Shown in pieces: positions 1 through 6,131 of a stretch of 6,131 nucleotides of DNA. Below the pieces are notes generated by a model, which saw only the letters and a program-made list of their open reading frames with translations, was not told the DNA's origin and did no database searches. Source of the DNA: Bacillota bacterium. Its GTDB lineage: Bacteria; Bacillota; Clostridia; Christensenellales; Aristaeellaceae. The DNA lies in contig JAEZTD010000087.1 of the NCBI GenBank assembly GCA_023443705.1, positions 1-6,131 of the forward strand, in the 5' to 3' direction. Made by a program: the position numbers and the translations under genes. The number at the start of each line of letters is the position of its first letter. Position 1 is the stretch's first letter.

Positions 1-1689
1 CTTCTGGGCCGCACGGTGGTGGCGAAGAACCTGGACGCGGGCATCCAGATCATGCGCGCGGGGCGTCACGCTTTCCGGCTGGTCACGCTGGAGGGCGACG
101 TGATGAACCCCGGCGGCTCGATGACCGGCGGCAGCGTCCAGTCCCGGATGACCAGCCTATTGACCCGCGAGCGAGAGGTGGACGCCCACAAGGCGAAGAT
201 CGCACGGCTCGATCAGGAGACCGAGTCGCTGCGCGAAGCGGTGGACGCCCTCGAGATCGAGCGTTCTGATCTCAAAAAATCCCGCGGGCTGCTGTTTGAA
301 AAGCTGCACCAGCAGGAGATTGCCGTCGCCCGGGAGGAGGCGCACCTTGCCGCCGCCCAGGCGGAGCTCTCCGCACACCTGAAGCGTTCCCGCGCCGCGG
401 ACGAGGAGCTGGATCGGCTCACGGGCCAGCTTGCGGACGTGGAGACGTCCCTCGGCCACATCGGCGAAAACGAGGGTGGCGAGGAGCGCGCCGGCACGGA
501 AAAGCGCGCGGAGATCGCACGACTTCAGAAATTGCTGGCCCAGGACCGCGGGGAAACCCAGTCGCTGCGCCAGCAGGTGCTGGAAAAGAGCGTCCGCCTC
601 GCCGCCCAGTCGAGGGGCCTCGACGCGCTGAAAGCAGATCTTGCCCGAATGAAATCGGAGCGAGGCAACCTAAAAAAACTGCTCTCGGACAGCGAAGCCG
701 AAAAAAGCGCCTGCGAGGAGCGGCTCGCCCGCGACCACTCGGCGCTTTCGCAGGCGGAAGCGGCGCTCGGTGCCGCCAGGGCCACGCTGAACGAAACCCG
801 CGGGGATTTCGACCGGCGCGAGCGCGCGCGCACCGGCGCCCAGAAGGCGCTGGAAGGTCTCATGGACGAGGCCGACCGGCTGCGCGTCGAGACCGAGGAG
901 CTCTCCGACAAGTGCCACCGCGCGGAGCTGCAAAAATCCCGCGTGGAGGCAGAATGGAAACAGCTTACCGACCGCATCTGGGAAGACTATGAGCTGACGT
1001 ACGAAGGCGCGGCCGCCGCCCGCGAGGCGGATTTCAAGCTGGCCGAAGCCGAAAAACGCATCGCCGCCATCCGCGCCCGCATCCGGGAGATGGGCTCGGT
1101 TAACGTGTCGGCGGTGGACGAATACCGGGAGACGAAGTCCCGGCACGACGAACTCTCCGCCCAACGGGACGACCTTTTGAAGGCCGAGGCCGACCTCGCC
1201 GGGATCATCGCGGACCTCACCGGCCGCATGGAAAAGCAGTTCGTCGAGCAGTTCGCGCTGCTCAACGGCTTCTTCCGGGAAACCTTCGTCAAGCTCTTCG
1301 GCGGCGGGCGGGCGAACCTGCGCCTGGAGGACCCGTCGAACCCGCTGACCTGCGACATCGAGGTGGAGGCACAGCCGCCGGGCAAGAAGCTGACGCTCCT
1401 CTCTCTGCTCTCGGGCGGCGAGCGGGCGCTGACTGCCATCGCAATCCTGTTCGCGATGCTGGAGGTCAAGCCCACGCCCTTCTGCTTCCTCGACGAGATC
1501 GAGGCCGCGCTGGACGATGCCAACATCGACAACTTCGCCGACTACCTCCGGGATTACTCCTTGAACACGCAGTTCGTGGTGGTCACCCACCGCAAGGGCA
1601 CCATGGAGCGGTGCGACTCACTCTATGGTGTATCCATGGAAGAAAAGGGCGTCTCCCGCATGGTTTCCCTGAAACTCAACAAAAACTGA
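1..1689 (+). CDS. smc: Chromosome segregation protein Smc, C-terminal half (5' end outside window)
   Basis: Smc is the ATPase core of the bacterial Smc-ScpAB condensin, which acts on the nucleoid to organise and segregate the chromosome. The frame is open from base 1, so the gene begins upstream. About 562 of the usual roughly 1,190 residues are visible. In fragment numbering, residues 1-45 are the end of the hinge, with the typical TLEGDVMNPGGSMTGGS segment at 29-45. Residues about 46-363 are a charged coiled coil rich in Glu, Lys, Arg, Ala and Leu. From about 364 (MGSVNVSAVDEY) the C-terminal ATPase head begins. The head has the ABC signature LSGGE (bases 1408-1422), Walker B FCFLDE (1480-1497), D-loop ALDDAN (1507-1524) and the switch histidine in VVVTH (codon 1588-1590). 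All catalytic motifs of this half are intact. Walker A lies in the missing N-terminal half. The gene ends with TGA, 48 bases before ftsY, the usual Firmicutes order. Confidence 0.97.
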   Translation, partial: LLGRTVVAKNLDAGIQIMRAGRHAFRLVTLEGDVMNPGGSMTGGSVQSRMTSLLTREREVDAHKAKIARLDQETESLREAVDALEIERSDLKKSRGLLFEKLHQQEIAVAREEAHLAAAQAELSAHLKRSRAADEELDRLTGQLADVETSLGHIGENEGGEERAGTEKRAEIARLQKLLAQDRGETQSLRQQVLEKSVRLAAQSRGLDALKADLARMKSERGNLKKLLSDSEAEKSACEERLARDHSALSQAEAALGAARATLNETRGDFDRRERARTGAQKALEGLMDEADRLRVETEELSDKCHRAELQKSRVEAEWKQLTDRIWEDYELTYEGAAAAREADFKLAEAEKRIAAIRARIREMGSVNVSAVDEYRETKSRHDELSAQRDDLLKAEADLAGIIADLTGRMEKQFVEQFALLNGFFRETFVKLFGGGRANLRLEDPSNPLTCDIEVEAQPPGKKLTLLSLLSGGERALTAIAILFAMLEVKPTPFCFLDEIEAALDDANIDNFADYLRDYSLNTQFVVVTHRKGTMERCDSLYGVSMEEKGVSRMVSLKLNKN

Positions 1690-1690
1690 C

Positions 1691-1715
1691 GGCCGCGCCG
1701 CGATCGGGGCGCGCC
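1691..1715 (+). other. Small GC-rich hairpin in the smc-ftsY spacer
   Basis: Bases 1691-1692 plus 1694-1699 can pair with 1708-1715, giving an 8-bp stem with one bulged C (1693) and an 8-base loop. The 3' arm is the palindrome GGCGCGCC. No T-run follows, only TTATC, so a strong intrinsic terminator is unlikely. It may be an RNA stability or processing element in an smc-ftsY transcript, or chance pairing in GC-rich DNA. The pairing was found by eye and no folding energy was calculated. Confidence 0.3.
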
Positions 1716-1720
1716 TTATC

Positions 1721-1728
1721 GGAAAGGA
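1721..1728 (+). promoter_or_regulatory. Ribosome binding site that fixes the ftsY TTG start
   Basis: GGAAAGGA resembles a Shine-Dalgarno sequence and ends 9 bases before the TTG at 1738. The ATG at 1728-1730 overlaps this site and is in a different frame, so it cannot start ftsY. This supports TTG as the true initiation codon. Confidence 0.7.
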
Positions 1729-1737
1729 TGTGTTCCC

Positions 1738-2634
1738 TTGGGCCTGTTTGACAAAATCCGTCAGTCGATGGGCAAAACCCGCGCCAACGTGTCAGACCGC
1801 ATCGACCAGTTGGTGGATTCTTCGCCGGTGATCGACGAGGCCTTTTACGACGACCTGACCGACATCCTCATCATGGCGGACGCGGGCGTCAAAACCAGCG
1901 AGACCATCATTACCCGGCTGCGCGAGAAGTGCAAGGCCGAAAACATCAAGACCACCGGCCCCGCGCGGGCGGCGCTAAGATCCATCGTCGAGGGCATCAT
2001 GGGCTCGGAGCCGATGCGGCTTCAGTCCCCGATGGTGGTGCCGGTCATCGGCGTCAACGGCGTGGGCAAGACCACCTCCATCGGCAAGCTGGCCTCCCGC
2101 ATGAAGACGGTGGGCAGAAACGTGGTGCTCTGCGCAGGCGACACCTTCCGCGCCGCCGCCGCGGACCAGCTGACCGTGTGGGCAGATCGGGCGGGCGTGC
2201 CGCTGGTCAAGCACCATGAGGGCGCGGACGCCGCCGCCGTGGTTTTCGACGCGGTGCAACTGGCCAAGAGCCGCCACGCGGACGTGCTGATCATCGACAC
2301 CGCAGGCCGCCTGCACAACAAGGCGCACCTGATGGAAGCGCTGAAAAAAATCTCCCGCGTGGTCGAGCGCGAATACCCGCAAGCCGTCATCAAGGGGCTT
2401 TTGGTGATCGACGCCACCACCGGGCAGAACGGCCTCCAACAGGCTCAGGTGTTCAAGGATGCCGCGGTGCTGGACGGCATCATCCTGACCAAGCTCGACG
2501 GCACCGCCAAGGGCGGCATCGCCCTTGCCATCCGGAGCGAGCTTGGGCTGCCGGTGCGCTACATCGGCATCGGCGAGGGCCTGGACGACCTGGAACCGTT
2601 CGACGCAAAGGCGTTTGTCGAAGCGATTTTCTAA
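1738..2634 (+). CDS. ftsY: Signal recognition particle receptor FtsY
   Basis: FtsY is the SRP-family GTPase at the inner face of the membrane. It docks the Ffh-RNA-ribosome complex and delivers nascent membrane proteins to the Sec translocon. The 298-residue protein has an N-domain helical bundle (about 1-90) followed by the G domain: Walker A GVNGVGKT (105-112), G2 DTFRAA (135-140), DTAGR (187-191), DATTGQ (225-230), TKLDGTAKGG (251-260) and the closing GEGLDDLEPF (279-288). The last motif, the lack of an Ffh-type methionine-rich M domain and the starting MGLFDKI identify it as FtsY rather than Ffh. It lacks the long acidic A domain of E. coli FtsY, as is normal for Gram-positive forms. The start is TTG, chosen because the protein begins exactly at the family's conserved N-terminus and a ribosome binding site lies 9 bases upstream. 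It follows smc closely, probably in one operon. No motif is damaged. Confidence 0.97.
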   Translation: MGLFDKIRQSMGKTRANVSDRIDQLVDSSPVIDEAFYDDLTDILIMADAGVKTSETIITRLREKCKAENIKTTGPARAALRSIVEGIMGSEPMRLQSPMVVPVIGVNGVGKTTSIGKLASRMKTVGRNVVLCAGDTFRAAAADQLTVWADRAGVPLVKHHEGADAAAVVFDAVQLAKSRHADVLIIDTAGRLHNKAHLMEALKKISRVVEREYPQAVIKGLLVIDATTGQNGLQQAQVFKDAAVLDGIILTKLDGTAKGGIALAIRSELGLPVRYIGIGEGLDDLEPFDAKAFVEAIF

Positions 2635-2658
2635 GCTTTTGCGCGTGCGGCATGGCAT

Positions 2659-2700
2659 AGGCAATCTTTGGCCGCGCATGTCGCCCGCCGGTTGCCTTTA
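2659..2700 (+). terminator. Possible terminator of the smc-ftsY transcript
   Basis: Twenty-four bases after the ftsY stop, AGGCAATC (2659-2666) can pair with GGTTGCCT (2690-2697), an 8-bp stem with one G-U pair. Inside it, GGC (2670-2672) can pair with GCC (2687-2689) and GCG (2674-2676) with CGC (2682-2684), giving a long imperfect hairpin. Only a short T tract follows (TTT within CCTTTAAG), so it would be a weak intrinsic terminator. The position suits the end of an operon. The structure was found by eye. Confidence 0.35.
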
Positions 2701-2705
2701 AGAAA

Positions 2706-2724
2706 TCGGGGGCGCCGCCCCCGA
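2706..2724. repeat. Perfect GC-rich inverted repeat (8-bp stem, 3-base loop)
   Basis: TCGGGGGC at 2706-2713 is the exact reverse complement of GCCCCCGA at 2717-2724, separated by GCC. It would form a very stable RNA or DNA hairpin. No T-run follows on the plus strand. On the minus strand the hairpin is followed by TTTCTTAAAG, which is only weakly terminator-like. It could be a second stem of the ftsY 3' end, a transcript-stabilising element, or the core of a dispersed repeat. Confidence 0.5.
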
Positions 2725-2896
2725 GCCCCGGAGAAGATCCGCCGGATTGGATCGAATATGGAAGGGGCTCGCCCTCTCCCCTCCTCTCGCGGTGCAAAAG
2801 ACCCACGCCCCGCCCCGTTTCCGGGATCGTCACCTTTCGGTTTCTCCGGATTTTGCGAGGAACAAAAGTGCCGGGACCCCGTCCAAAAAGCGTCTG

Positions 2897-2911
2897 ATCC
2901 CGGCGCGGGAT
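2897..2911. repeat. Short perfect inverted repeat upstream of the MFS gene
   Basis: ATCCCG (2897-2902) and CGGGAT (2906-2911) are perfect reverse complements around GCG, 38 bases before the ATG at 2950. A dyad in this position could be an operator for a regulator of the transporter-peptidase unit or a hairpin in its leader RNA. It could also be chance in GC-rich DNA, since the arms are only six bases long. No regulator gene is visible nearby. Confidence 0.3.
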
Positions 2912-2938
2912 ACAGCCGACTACCTTCGAATACCTTTT

Positions 2939-2944
2939 GAGGTG
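2939..2944 (+). promoter_or_regulatory. Ribosome binding site of the MFS gene
   Basis: GAGGTG lies 5 bases before the ATG at 2950 and supports that start. The encoded N-terminus leads directly into a short cytoplasmic segment and the first membrane helix, as expected. Confidence 0.75.
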
Positions 2945-2949
2945 CAGCC

Positions 2950-4413
2950 ATGAAACCTCGTTTGAACCGGCACATCGAACTCTTTGACGAGCGCGGGCTG
3001 GATGTGGAAACCATCCGCACCCTGCGCATCCTGATTGCGGGCGTTGCGGGGGGCGTCGTCTGGGCGAACATCACCACCGGCGTCGCGATCAGCGGCTACA
3101 TCAAGGCGCTGGGCGCTTCCGACTTCCTGTACGGCCTCATTATGGCGCTGCCGCCGCTGGCCAATGCGTTTCAGCTTCTGGCCTCGTACATTCTGGAGCG
3201 TACCTGCAAGCGAAAGCCCATGCTCATGGTCTTTGGCCTTTTGCAGCGGCTGATCTGGATTCCCTTTGGGCTGATCCCCTTCATCCTGCCGATGGGGGAC
3301 AGCGCGGTGCGCATGTGGGCGGCGGTGGTGATGGTGCTGGTCAGCTCCGTCTCCGGCCCCTTCATCAATGTGGCCTTTTATTCCATCTGCTCCGACGTGA
3401 TCCCGCTGCGCATCCGCGGGCGGTACTTCGCGGTCAGGAGCCGGATTTCCACCCTCATCGGCATGGCTTTTGGGTTTCTGATCGGCGCGCTCCTGGACGC
3501 GGTGCCCGGCTACACCGGCTATGCGGTGGTGTTCGCCATCGCCGGCATCGCGGGCGCGTTGGACATCGCCTCCTACACCTTCATGCACCTGCCGGACATG
3601 GCTCCCCCGGTGCAAAAGAACGGCCTTTTCCAGATGATCCGGCCGGTGCTTCGCGACACAAAGTACATGCGCATGGTGCTCGCGTTGACGGCGTGGATGT
3701 TTTCCGTGCAGATCACCGCGCCCTATTTCAACGTATACATGCTGGAAAACATGCGCATGACCAATTTTGAGATCACCGTCTCCTGTCAGATCGTCAGCAA
3801 CCTCTTCCTGGTGCTGGTGGTTTCCCGCTGGGGCACAGCGCTGGACAGCTACGGCAGCCGCCCCGTGCTGACCGTAGGCGCGTTCCTCACCTCCTTCGCG
3901 CCGCTCTTCTGGACGCTGATCGGCCCCAGGATGGTATGGGCGGTGGCGCTGGTCAACATGCTCAGCGGCGCGACCTATGTGGCCATCGATCTCGGCGCGC
4001 AGAACCTTTTCATGTCCCAGGCCAAGGATTCGAACCGCTCCATGTACATCGCGCTCTACTTCTTCTTTACGCAATTGATTGGCCTTGCGGTGGGTTCGGC
4101 CGTGGGCGGATGGCTTCTGGATAACGTGATGTACCGCGTGGAAGCCTACAACCTGGTGATTCTGGGCACTCCGATCTCCCGCTACAACGCACTGTTCGCG
4201 GTCTCCGGCATTCTGCGGCTTCTGACGGTCTTCTTCCTCTTCCCCGGCATCCATGAGGAGGGCGCGGCCAGCGCCGGCCAGGTCGCGGGCGACATGACCC
4301 GCGCCGCGCGCCGCTACGCCCGCGAGGTCCAGGTAACCATGCACCGCCGCTCCATCCATAAGCGGCTGAACAAACAGGAACAGGAGGGCATTGACCTTGA
4401 CATCAACGGCTAA
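2950..4413 (+). CDS. Major facilitator superfamily (MFS) transporter, substrate unknown
   Basis: This 487-residue membrane protein has about twelve hydrophobic helices, roughly at residues 25-50, 57-82, 90-114, 121-147, 166-188, 191-213, 240-265, 275-296, 303-325, 328-350, 364-392 and 414-434. A cytoplasmic loop at about 214-239 separates the two six-helix halves, the standard MFS layout. Between helices 4 and 5 lies SDVIPLRIRGRYFAVRSR (148-165), a basic loop of the P-x-R-x-RGR-x-F type known from MFS proteins. After helix 8, GTALDSYGSRPVL (295-307) matches the MFS motif A pattern (G-x-x-x-D-x-x-G-x-R). In the first half the equivalent loop (ERTCKRKPM) is degenerate. A charged tail of about 50 residues (436-487) follows the last helix and is probably cytoplasmic. 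Such proteins move small solutes across the cytoplasmic membrane using an ion gradient. Nothing in the sequence fixes the substrate. The gene overlaps the downstream peptidase gene, so the two are probably one operon. Confidence 0.9.
   Translation: MKPRLNRHIELFDERGLDVETIRTLRILIAGVAGGVVWANITTGVAISGYIKALGASDFLYGLIMALPPLANAFQLLASYILERTCKRKPMLMVFGLLQRLIWIPFGLIPFILPMGDSAVRMWAAVVMVLVSSVSGPFINVAFYSICSDVIPLRIRGRYFAVRSRISTLIGMAFGFLIGALLDAVPGYTGYAVVFAIAGIAGALDIASYTFMHLPDMAPPVQKNGLFQMIRPVLRDTKYMRMVLALTAWMFSVQITAPYFNVYMLENMRMTNFEITVSCQIVSNLFLVLVVSRWGTALDSYGSRPVLTVGAFLTSFAPLFWTLIGPRMVWAVALVNMLSGATYVAIDLGAQNLFMSQAKDSNRSMYIALYFFFTQLIGLAVGSAVGGWLLDNVMYRVEAYNLVILGTPISRYNALFAVSGILRLLTVFFLFPGIHEEGAASAGQVAGDMTRAARRYAREVQVTMHRRSIHKRLNKQEQEGIDLDING
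4382..4388 (+). promoter_or_regulatory. Ribosome binding site for pepF, inside the MFS coding sequence
   Basis: AGGAGGG lies in the last codons of the transporter gene and ends 8 bases before the TTG at 4397. An in-frame TTG at 4391 is only 2 bases from it and so is a poor candidate. The site is a near-perfect anti-16S match in a position where codon choice is also constrained, which suggests selection for translation of the downstream gene. Confidence 0.75.
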
Positions 4414-6131
4414 GCGCTCGGAGCTCGCCGAGAAGGATACCTGGCGCCTTGAGGACATCTATGCAAGCGACGCGGCCTGGGAGAAGGCCTTTGAAGACTG
4501 CCGCGCGCGCGTCGGCAGCTTTTCCCGCCATCAGGGCGCGCTGGGCAACAGGGAAGCGCTGCTTTCAGCGCTTCAGGACTACTTCGCCGCGGTGCTTGAG
4601 GTGAGTTCGCTGTTCGCCTATGCGAAAATGCGCCGGGATGAGGACAACACCGTCGCCCGCTATCAGGCGCTGACCGACCGGGCAACCTCCCTTTCGGTGG
4701 AGTTCTCCACCGCGTCGTCGTTCCTGACGCCGGAATTGATCGCCCTTGACCCGGATTACCTCGCCACCTGCGCGGCTGACCCGGCGTTCTCCGATTACCG
4801 TATGTTCTTCGCCGCCATCGAGCGCGCCCGCCCCCACACCCTCTCCGCCGCAGAGGAGCGGATTGTCGCAATGGCGGGTGAGTTGGGCGCAGGGCCCGGC
4901 GTGATCTTCGACATGCTGACCGACGCCGACATGAAGTTCCCAGAGGTGCCGGACGGCGAGGGCGGCATGGTGCCGCTCACCCACGGCAGCTACATCCACC
5001 ACATGATGAGCGCCGACCGCGCGGAGCGCAAGGCCGCCTTCACCGCGATGTATGAGACGTTCAAATCCTTCTCGTCCACGGTGCCCGCCGTCTACGCCGC
5101 CTCCGTCAAGGCGGATCTGTTCTCCGCCCGTACCGCAAGGTTCGATAGCGCGCGGGAGGCGTCGCTGTACCGAAACGACGTGCCCGTCGCCGTCTACGAT
5201 AGCCTGATTGAGGCCGTCCACCGCCACCTGCCCGCGCTTAACGAACTGATTCGCTTCCAGATGCAGCGGCTGGGCCTTACCGACCCCGCCATGTACGATG
5301 TGTACGCCAAGATGCCGGGCGAATTCTCGATCGACCTGCCCTTTGAGGATGCCTACCGCCTGGTGGTGGAGGCGCTCGCCCCGCTCGGCAAGGATTATCA
5401 GGCGGTGCTGGAACGGGCGCTGGCCGAGCGCTGGATCGACCCGTTTGAAAACGAGGCCAAGTCCTCCGGCGCGTATTCCTGGGGTACCTACGAAACACAC
5501 CCCTACGTGCTGATGAACTACCATGAGACGCTGGAAGACCTTCTGACCATCGCCCACGAGATGGGGCACTCGCTGCACACGTACCTGAGTGCCGCGGCAC
5601 AGCCCGCGCCGATGGCCGAGTATTCGCTGTTCGTGGCGGAGGTCGCCTCCACAGTCAACGAAGTGCTGGTTCTGATGTACCTTCTGGACAAGCATCCCGA
5701 GAAGAGCGCCCAGAGCTACCTGCTCAATAACCTTTTGCAGGCCTACCGCACCACGCTGTTCCGGCAGACCATGTTCGCTGAATTTGAAATGATCGCCCAT
5801 GAGATGGCGGAAAAAGGCGAGGCGCTGACAGGCGAGAGCCTGAACGCGGTCTACGCGGATCTCAACAAAACCTACTATCCCTCCATCGAGCAGACGGATC
5901 TGATCCAGTACGAGTGGATGCGCATCCCCCACTTCTACAACGCCTTCTACGTCTACCAGTACGCCACCGGATTCTCCGCCGCGATGGCCATCGCGGGGAT
6001 GATCCGGGAGGAGGGCGCACCGGCGGTCGAACGCTACGTCCGGTTCCTGTCCGCGGGCGGAAGCCTCTACCCCATCGACGCGCTGAAGCTGGCCGGCGTG
6101 GACATGTCCACCCCCGAACCCGTCGAAAAGG
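4397..6131 (+). CDS. pepF: Oligoendopeptidase F, M3 family zinc metallopeptidase (3' end outside window)
   Basis: PepF is a cytoplasmic zinc peptidase that cuts short peptides internally and takes part in peptide turnover. About 578 residues are visible. The family is usually near 600, so only some 15-30 C-terminal residues should be missing. The N-terminus carries the typical DTWRLEDIYASD segment at about residues 14-25, followed by the helical N-terminal lobe. The catalytic region has YSWGTYETHPYVLMNY, then the zinc site HEMGH (bases 5555-5569, residues 387-391, with H387 and H391 as ligands and E388 as catalytic base), and FVAEVASTVNE, whose Glu (residue 415) is the third zinc ligand. Near the end, RIPHFYNAFYVYQYATGFSAA is the conserved substrate-pocket block. 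No motif is lost. The start is taken as TTG at 4397 because of the ribosome binding site 8 bases upstream, which gives a 17-base overlap with the transporter gene. TTG at 4391 is a less likely alternative. Confidence 0.96.
   Translation, partial: MTSTAKRSELAEKDTWRLEDIYASDAAWEKAFEDCRARVGSFSRHQGALGNREALLSALQDYFAAVLEVSSLFAYAKMRRDEDNTVARYQALTDRATSLSVEFSTASSFLTPELIALDPDYLATCAADPAFSDYRMFFAAIERARPHTLSAAEERIVAMAGELGAGPGVIFDMLTDADMKFPEVPDGEGGMVPLTHGSYIHHMMSADRAERKAAFTAMYETFKSFSSTVPAVYAASVKADLFSARTARFDSAREASLYRNDVPVAVYDSLIEAVHRHLPALNELIRFQMQRLGLTDPAMYDVYAKMPGEFSIDLPFEDAYRLVVEALAPLGKDYQAVLERALAERWIDPFENEAKSSGAYSWGTYETHPYVLMNYHETLEDLLTIAHEMGHSLHTYLSAAAQPAPMAEYSLFVAEVASTVNEVLVLMYLLDKHPEKSAQSYLLNNLLQAYRTTLFRQTMFAEFEMIAHEMAEKGEALTGESLNAVYADLNKTYYPSIEQTDLIQYEWMRIPHFYNAFYVYQYATGFSAAMAIAGMIREEGAPAVERYVRFLSAGGSLYPIDALKLAGVDMSTPEPVEK

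Larger units (their letters stand above)
2635..2949. other. Intergenic region between ftsY and the MFS gene, no convincing gene
   Basis: This gap holds two adjacent hairpins at its left end (2659-2697 and 2706-2724), a GC-rich middle section, and a short perfect inverted repeat (2897-2911) and a ribosome binding site at its right end. Short open frames exist on both strands, including one of 90 codons at 2668-2940 on the plus strand. Their products are dominated by Arg, Pro, Gly and Ser, match no family I recognise, and the start lacks a good ribosome binding site. I could not identify a convincing -35/-10 promoter, although the MFS-pepF unit probably starts from one here. The GC-rich hairpin and the C-run and G-run blocks resemble dispersed non-coding repeats seen in GC-rich Clostridia. 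That resemblance is inference and cannot be confirmed from one copy. Confidence 0.6.

Noticed and set aside
671..679. A run of seven A residues in smc, and a similar run in ftsY near 2344, as possible frameshift sites
   Set aside because: Both reading frames continue intact through the runs with conserved motifs downstream, and no supporting downstream structure or alternate product is apparent. They encode ordinary Lys codons.
670..1590. A 306-codon open frame on the minus strand opposite the smc head and coil
   Set aside because: The smc reading frame has all its head motifs. The antisense frame has no recognisable motif and mirrors codon bias only.
1975..2679. A 234-codon open frame on the minus strand opposite ftsY
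   Set aside because: It overlaps a fully motif-supported FtsY, and its Gly, His and Val-rich product resembles no protein family.
2668..2940. A 90-codon open frame on the plus strand in the ftsY-MFS gap
   Set aside because: It starts at a TTG without a good ribosome binding site, runs through the GC-rich hairpin, and encodes an Arg, Pro and Ser-rich product with no family resemblance. It is better explained as chance reading of non-coding sequence.
2631..3077. Minus-strand open frames across the gap (148 and 117 codons)
   Set aside because: They run into the 3' end of ftsY or the 5' end of the MFS gene, lack recognisable domains, and have low-complexity Arg, Gly and Pro-rich products.
2920..4458. 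A 512-codon open frame on the minus strand opposite the MFS gene
   Set aside because: Its product is soluble-looking, rich in His, Gln, Asp, Arg and Gly, and matches no family. The plus-strand gene has clear MFS features and a ribosome binding site. Long antisense frames are expected in GC-rich genes because stop codons are rare on the complement.
4565..5932. A 455-codon open frame on the minus strand opposite pepF
   Set aside because: The plus strand encodes an intact M3 peptidase with its full zinc site. The antisense product has the His, Gly, Val and Gln-rich composition typical of shadows of GC-rich genes and no recognisable domain.

Overview
The window reads as ordinary chromosomal DNA from a GC-rich member of the Firmicutes, most likely a Clostridia-type anaerobe. 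This rests on the smc-ftsY gene order, an FtsY without the long acidic N-terminal domain of proteobacterial forms, strong AGGAGG-type ribosome binding sites, frequent TTG starts and a PepF-type oligoendopeptidase. Genus or species cannot be assigned from what is visible. All four genes lie on the plus strand, and two are cut by the window edges.

Region 1 (1-2634) is a housekeeping block. It holds the C-terminal half of the chromosome-condensation ATPase Smc (5' end outside the window), a 48-base spacer with a small hairpin and a good ribosome binding site, and a complete ftsY (signal recognition particle receptor GTPase) starting at TTG. The two genes are very probably co-transcribed.

Region 2 (2635-2949) is a 315-base gap with no convincing gene. 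It begins with a long imperfect hairpin that could end the smc-ftsY transcript. A perfect GC-rich hairpin follows, then low-information GC-rich sequence, and a second perfect short inverted repeat lies just ahead of the next gene. The gap separates two transcription units and may include a dispersed non-coding repeat.

Region 3 (2950-6131) is a two-gene unit. It encodes a 12-helix major facilitator superfamily transporter of unknown substrate and an M3-family oligoendopeptidase F, cut at its 3' end by the window edge. The peptidase gene most likely starts at a TTG inside the last codons of the transporter gene, a 17-base overlap, with its ribosome binding site embedded in the transporter coding sequence. 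The two are probably translationally coupled. A functional link such as export or import of a compound tied to peptide turnover is possible but not shown.

I found no mobile element, CRISPR array, tRNA or rRNA, and no evidence of a novel multi-gene system. The points most worth a second look are the structured gap at 2635-2949 and the tightly coupled transporter-peptidase pair.
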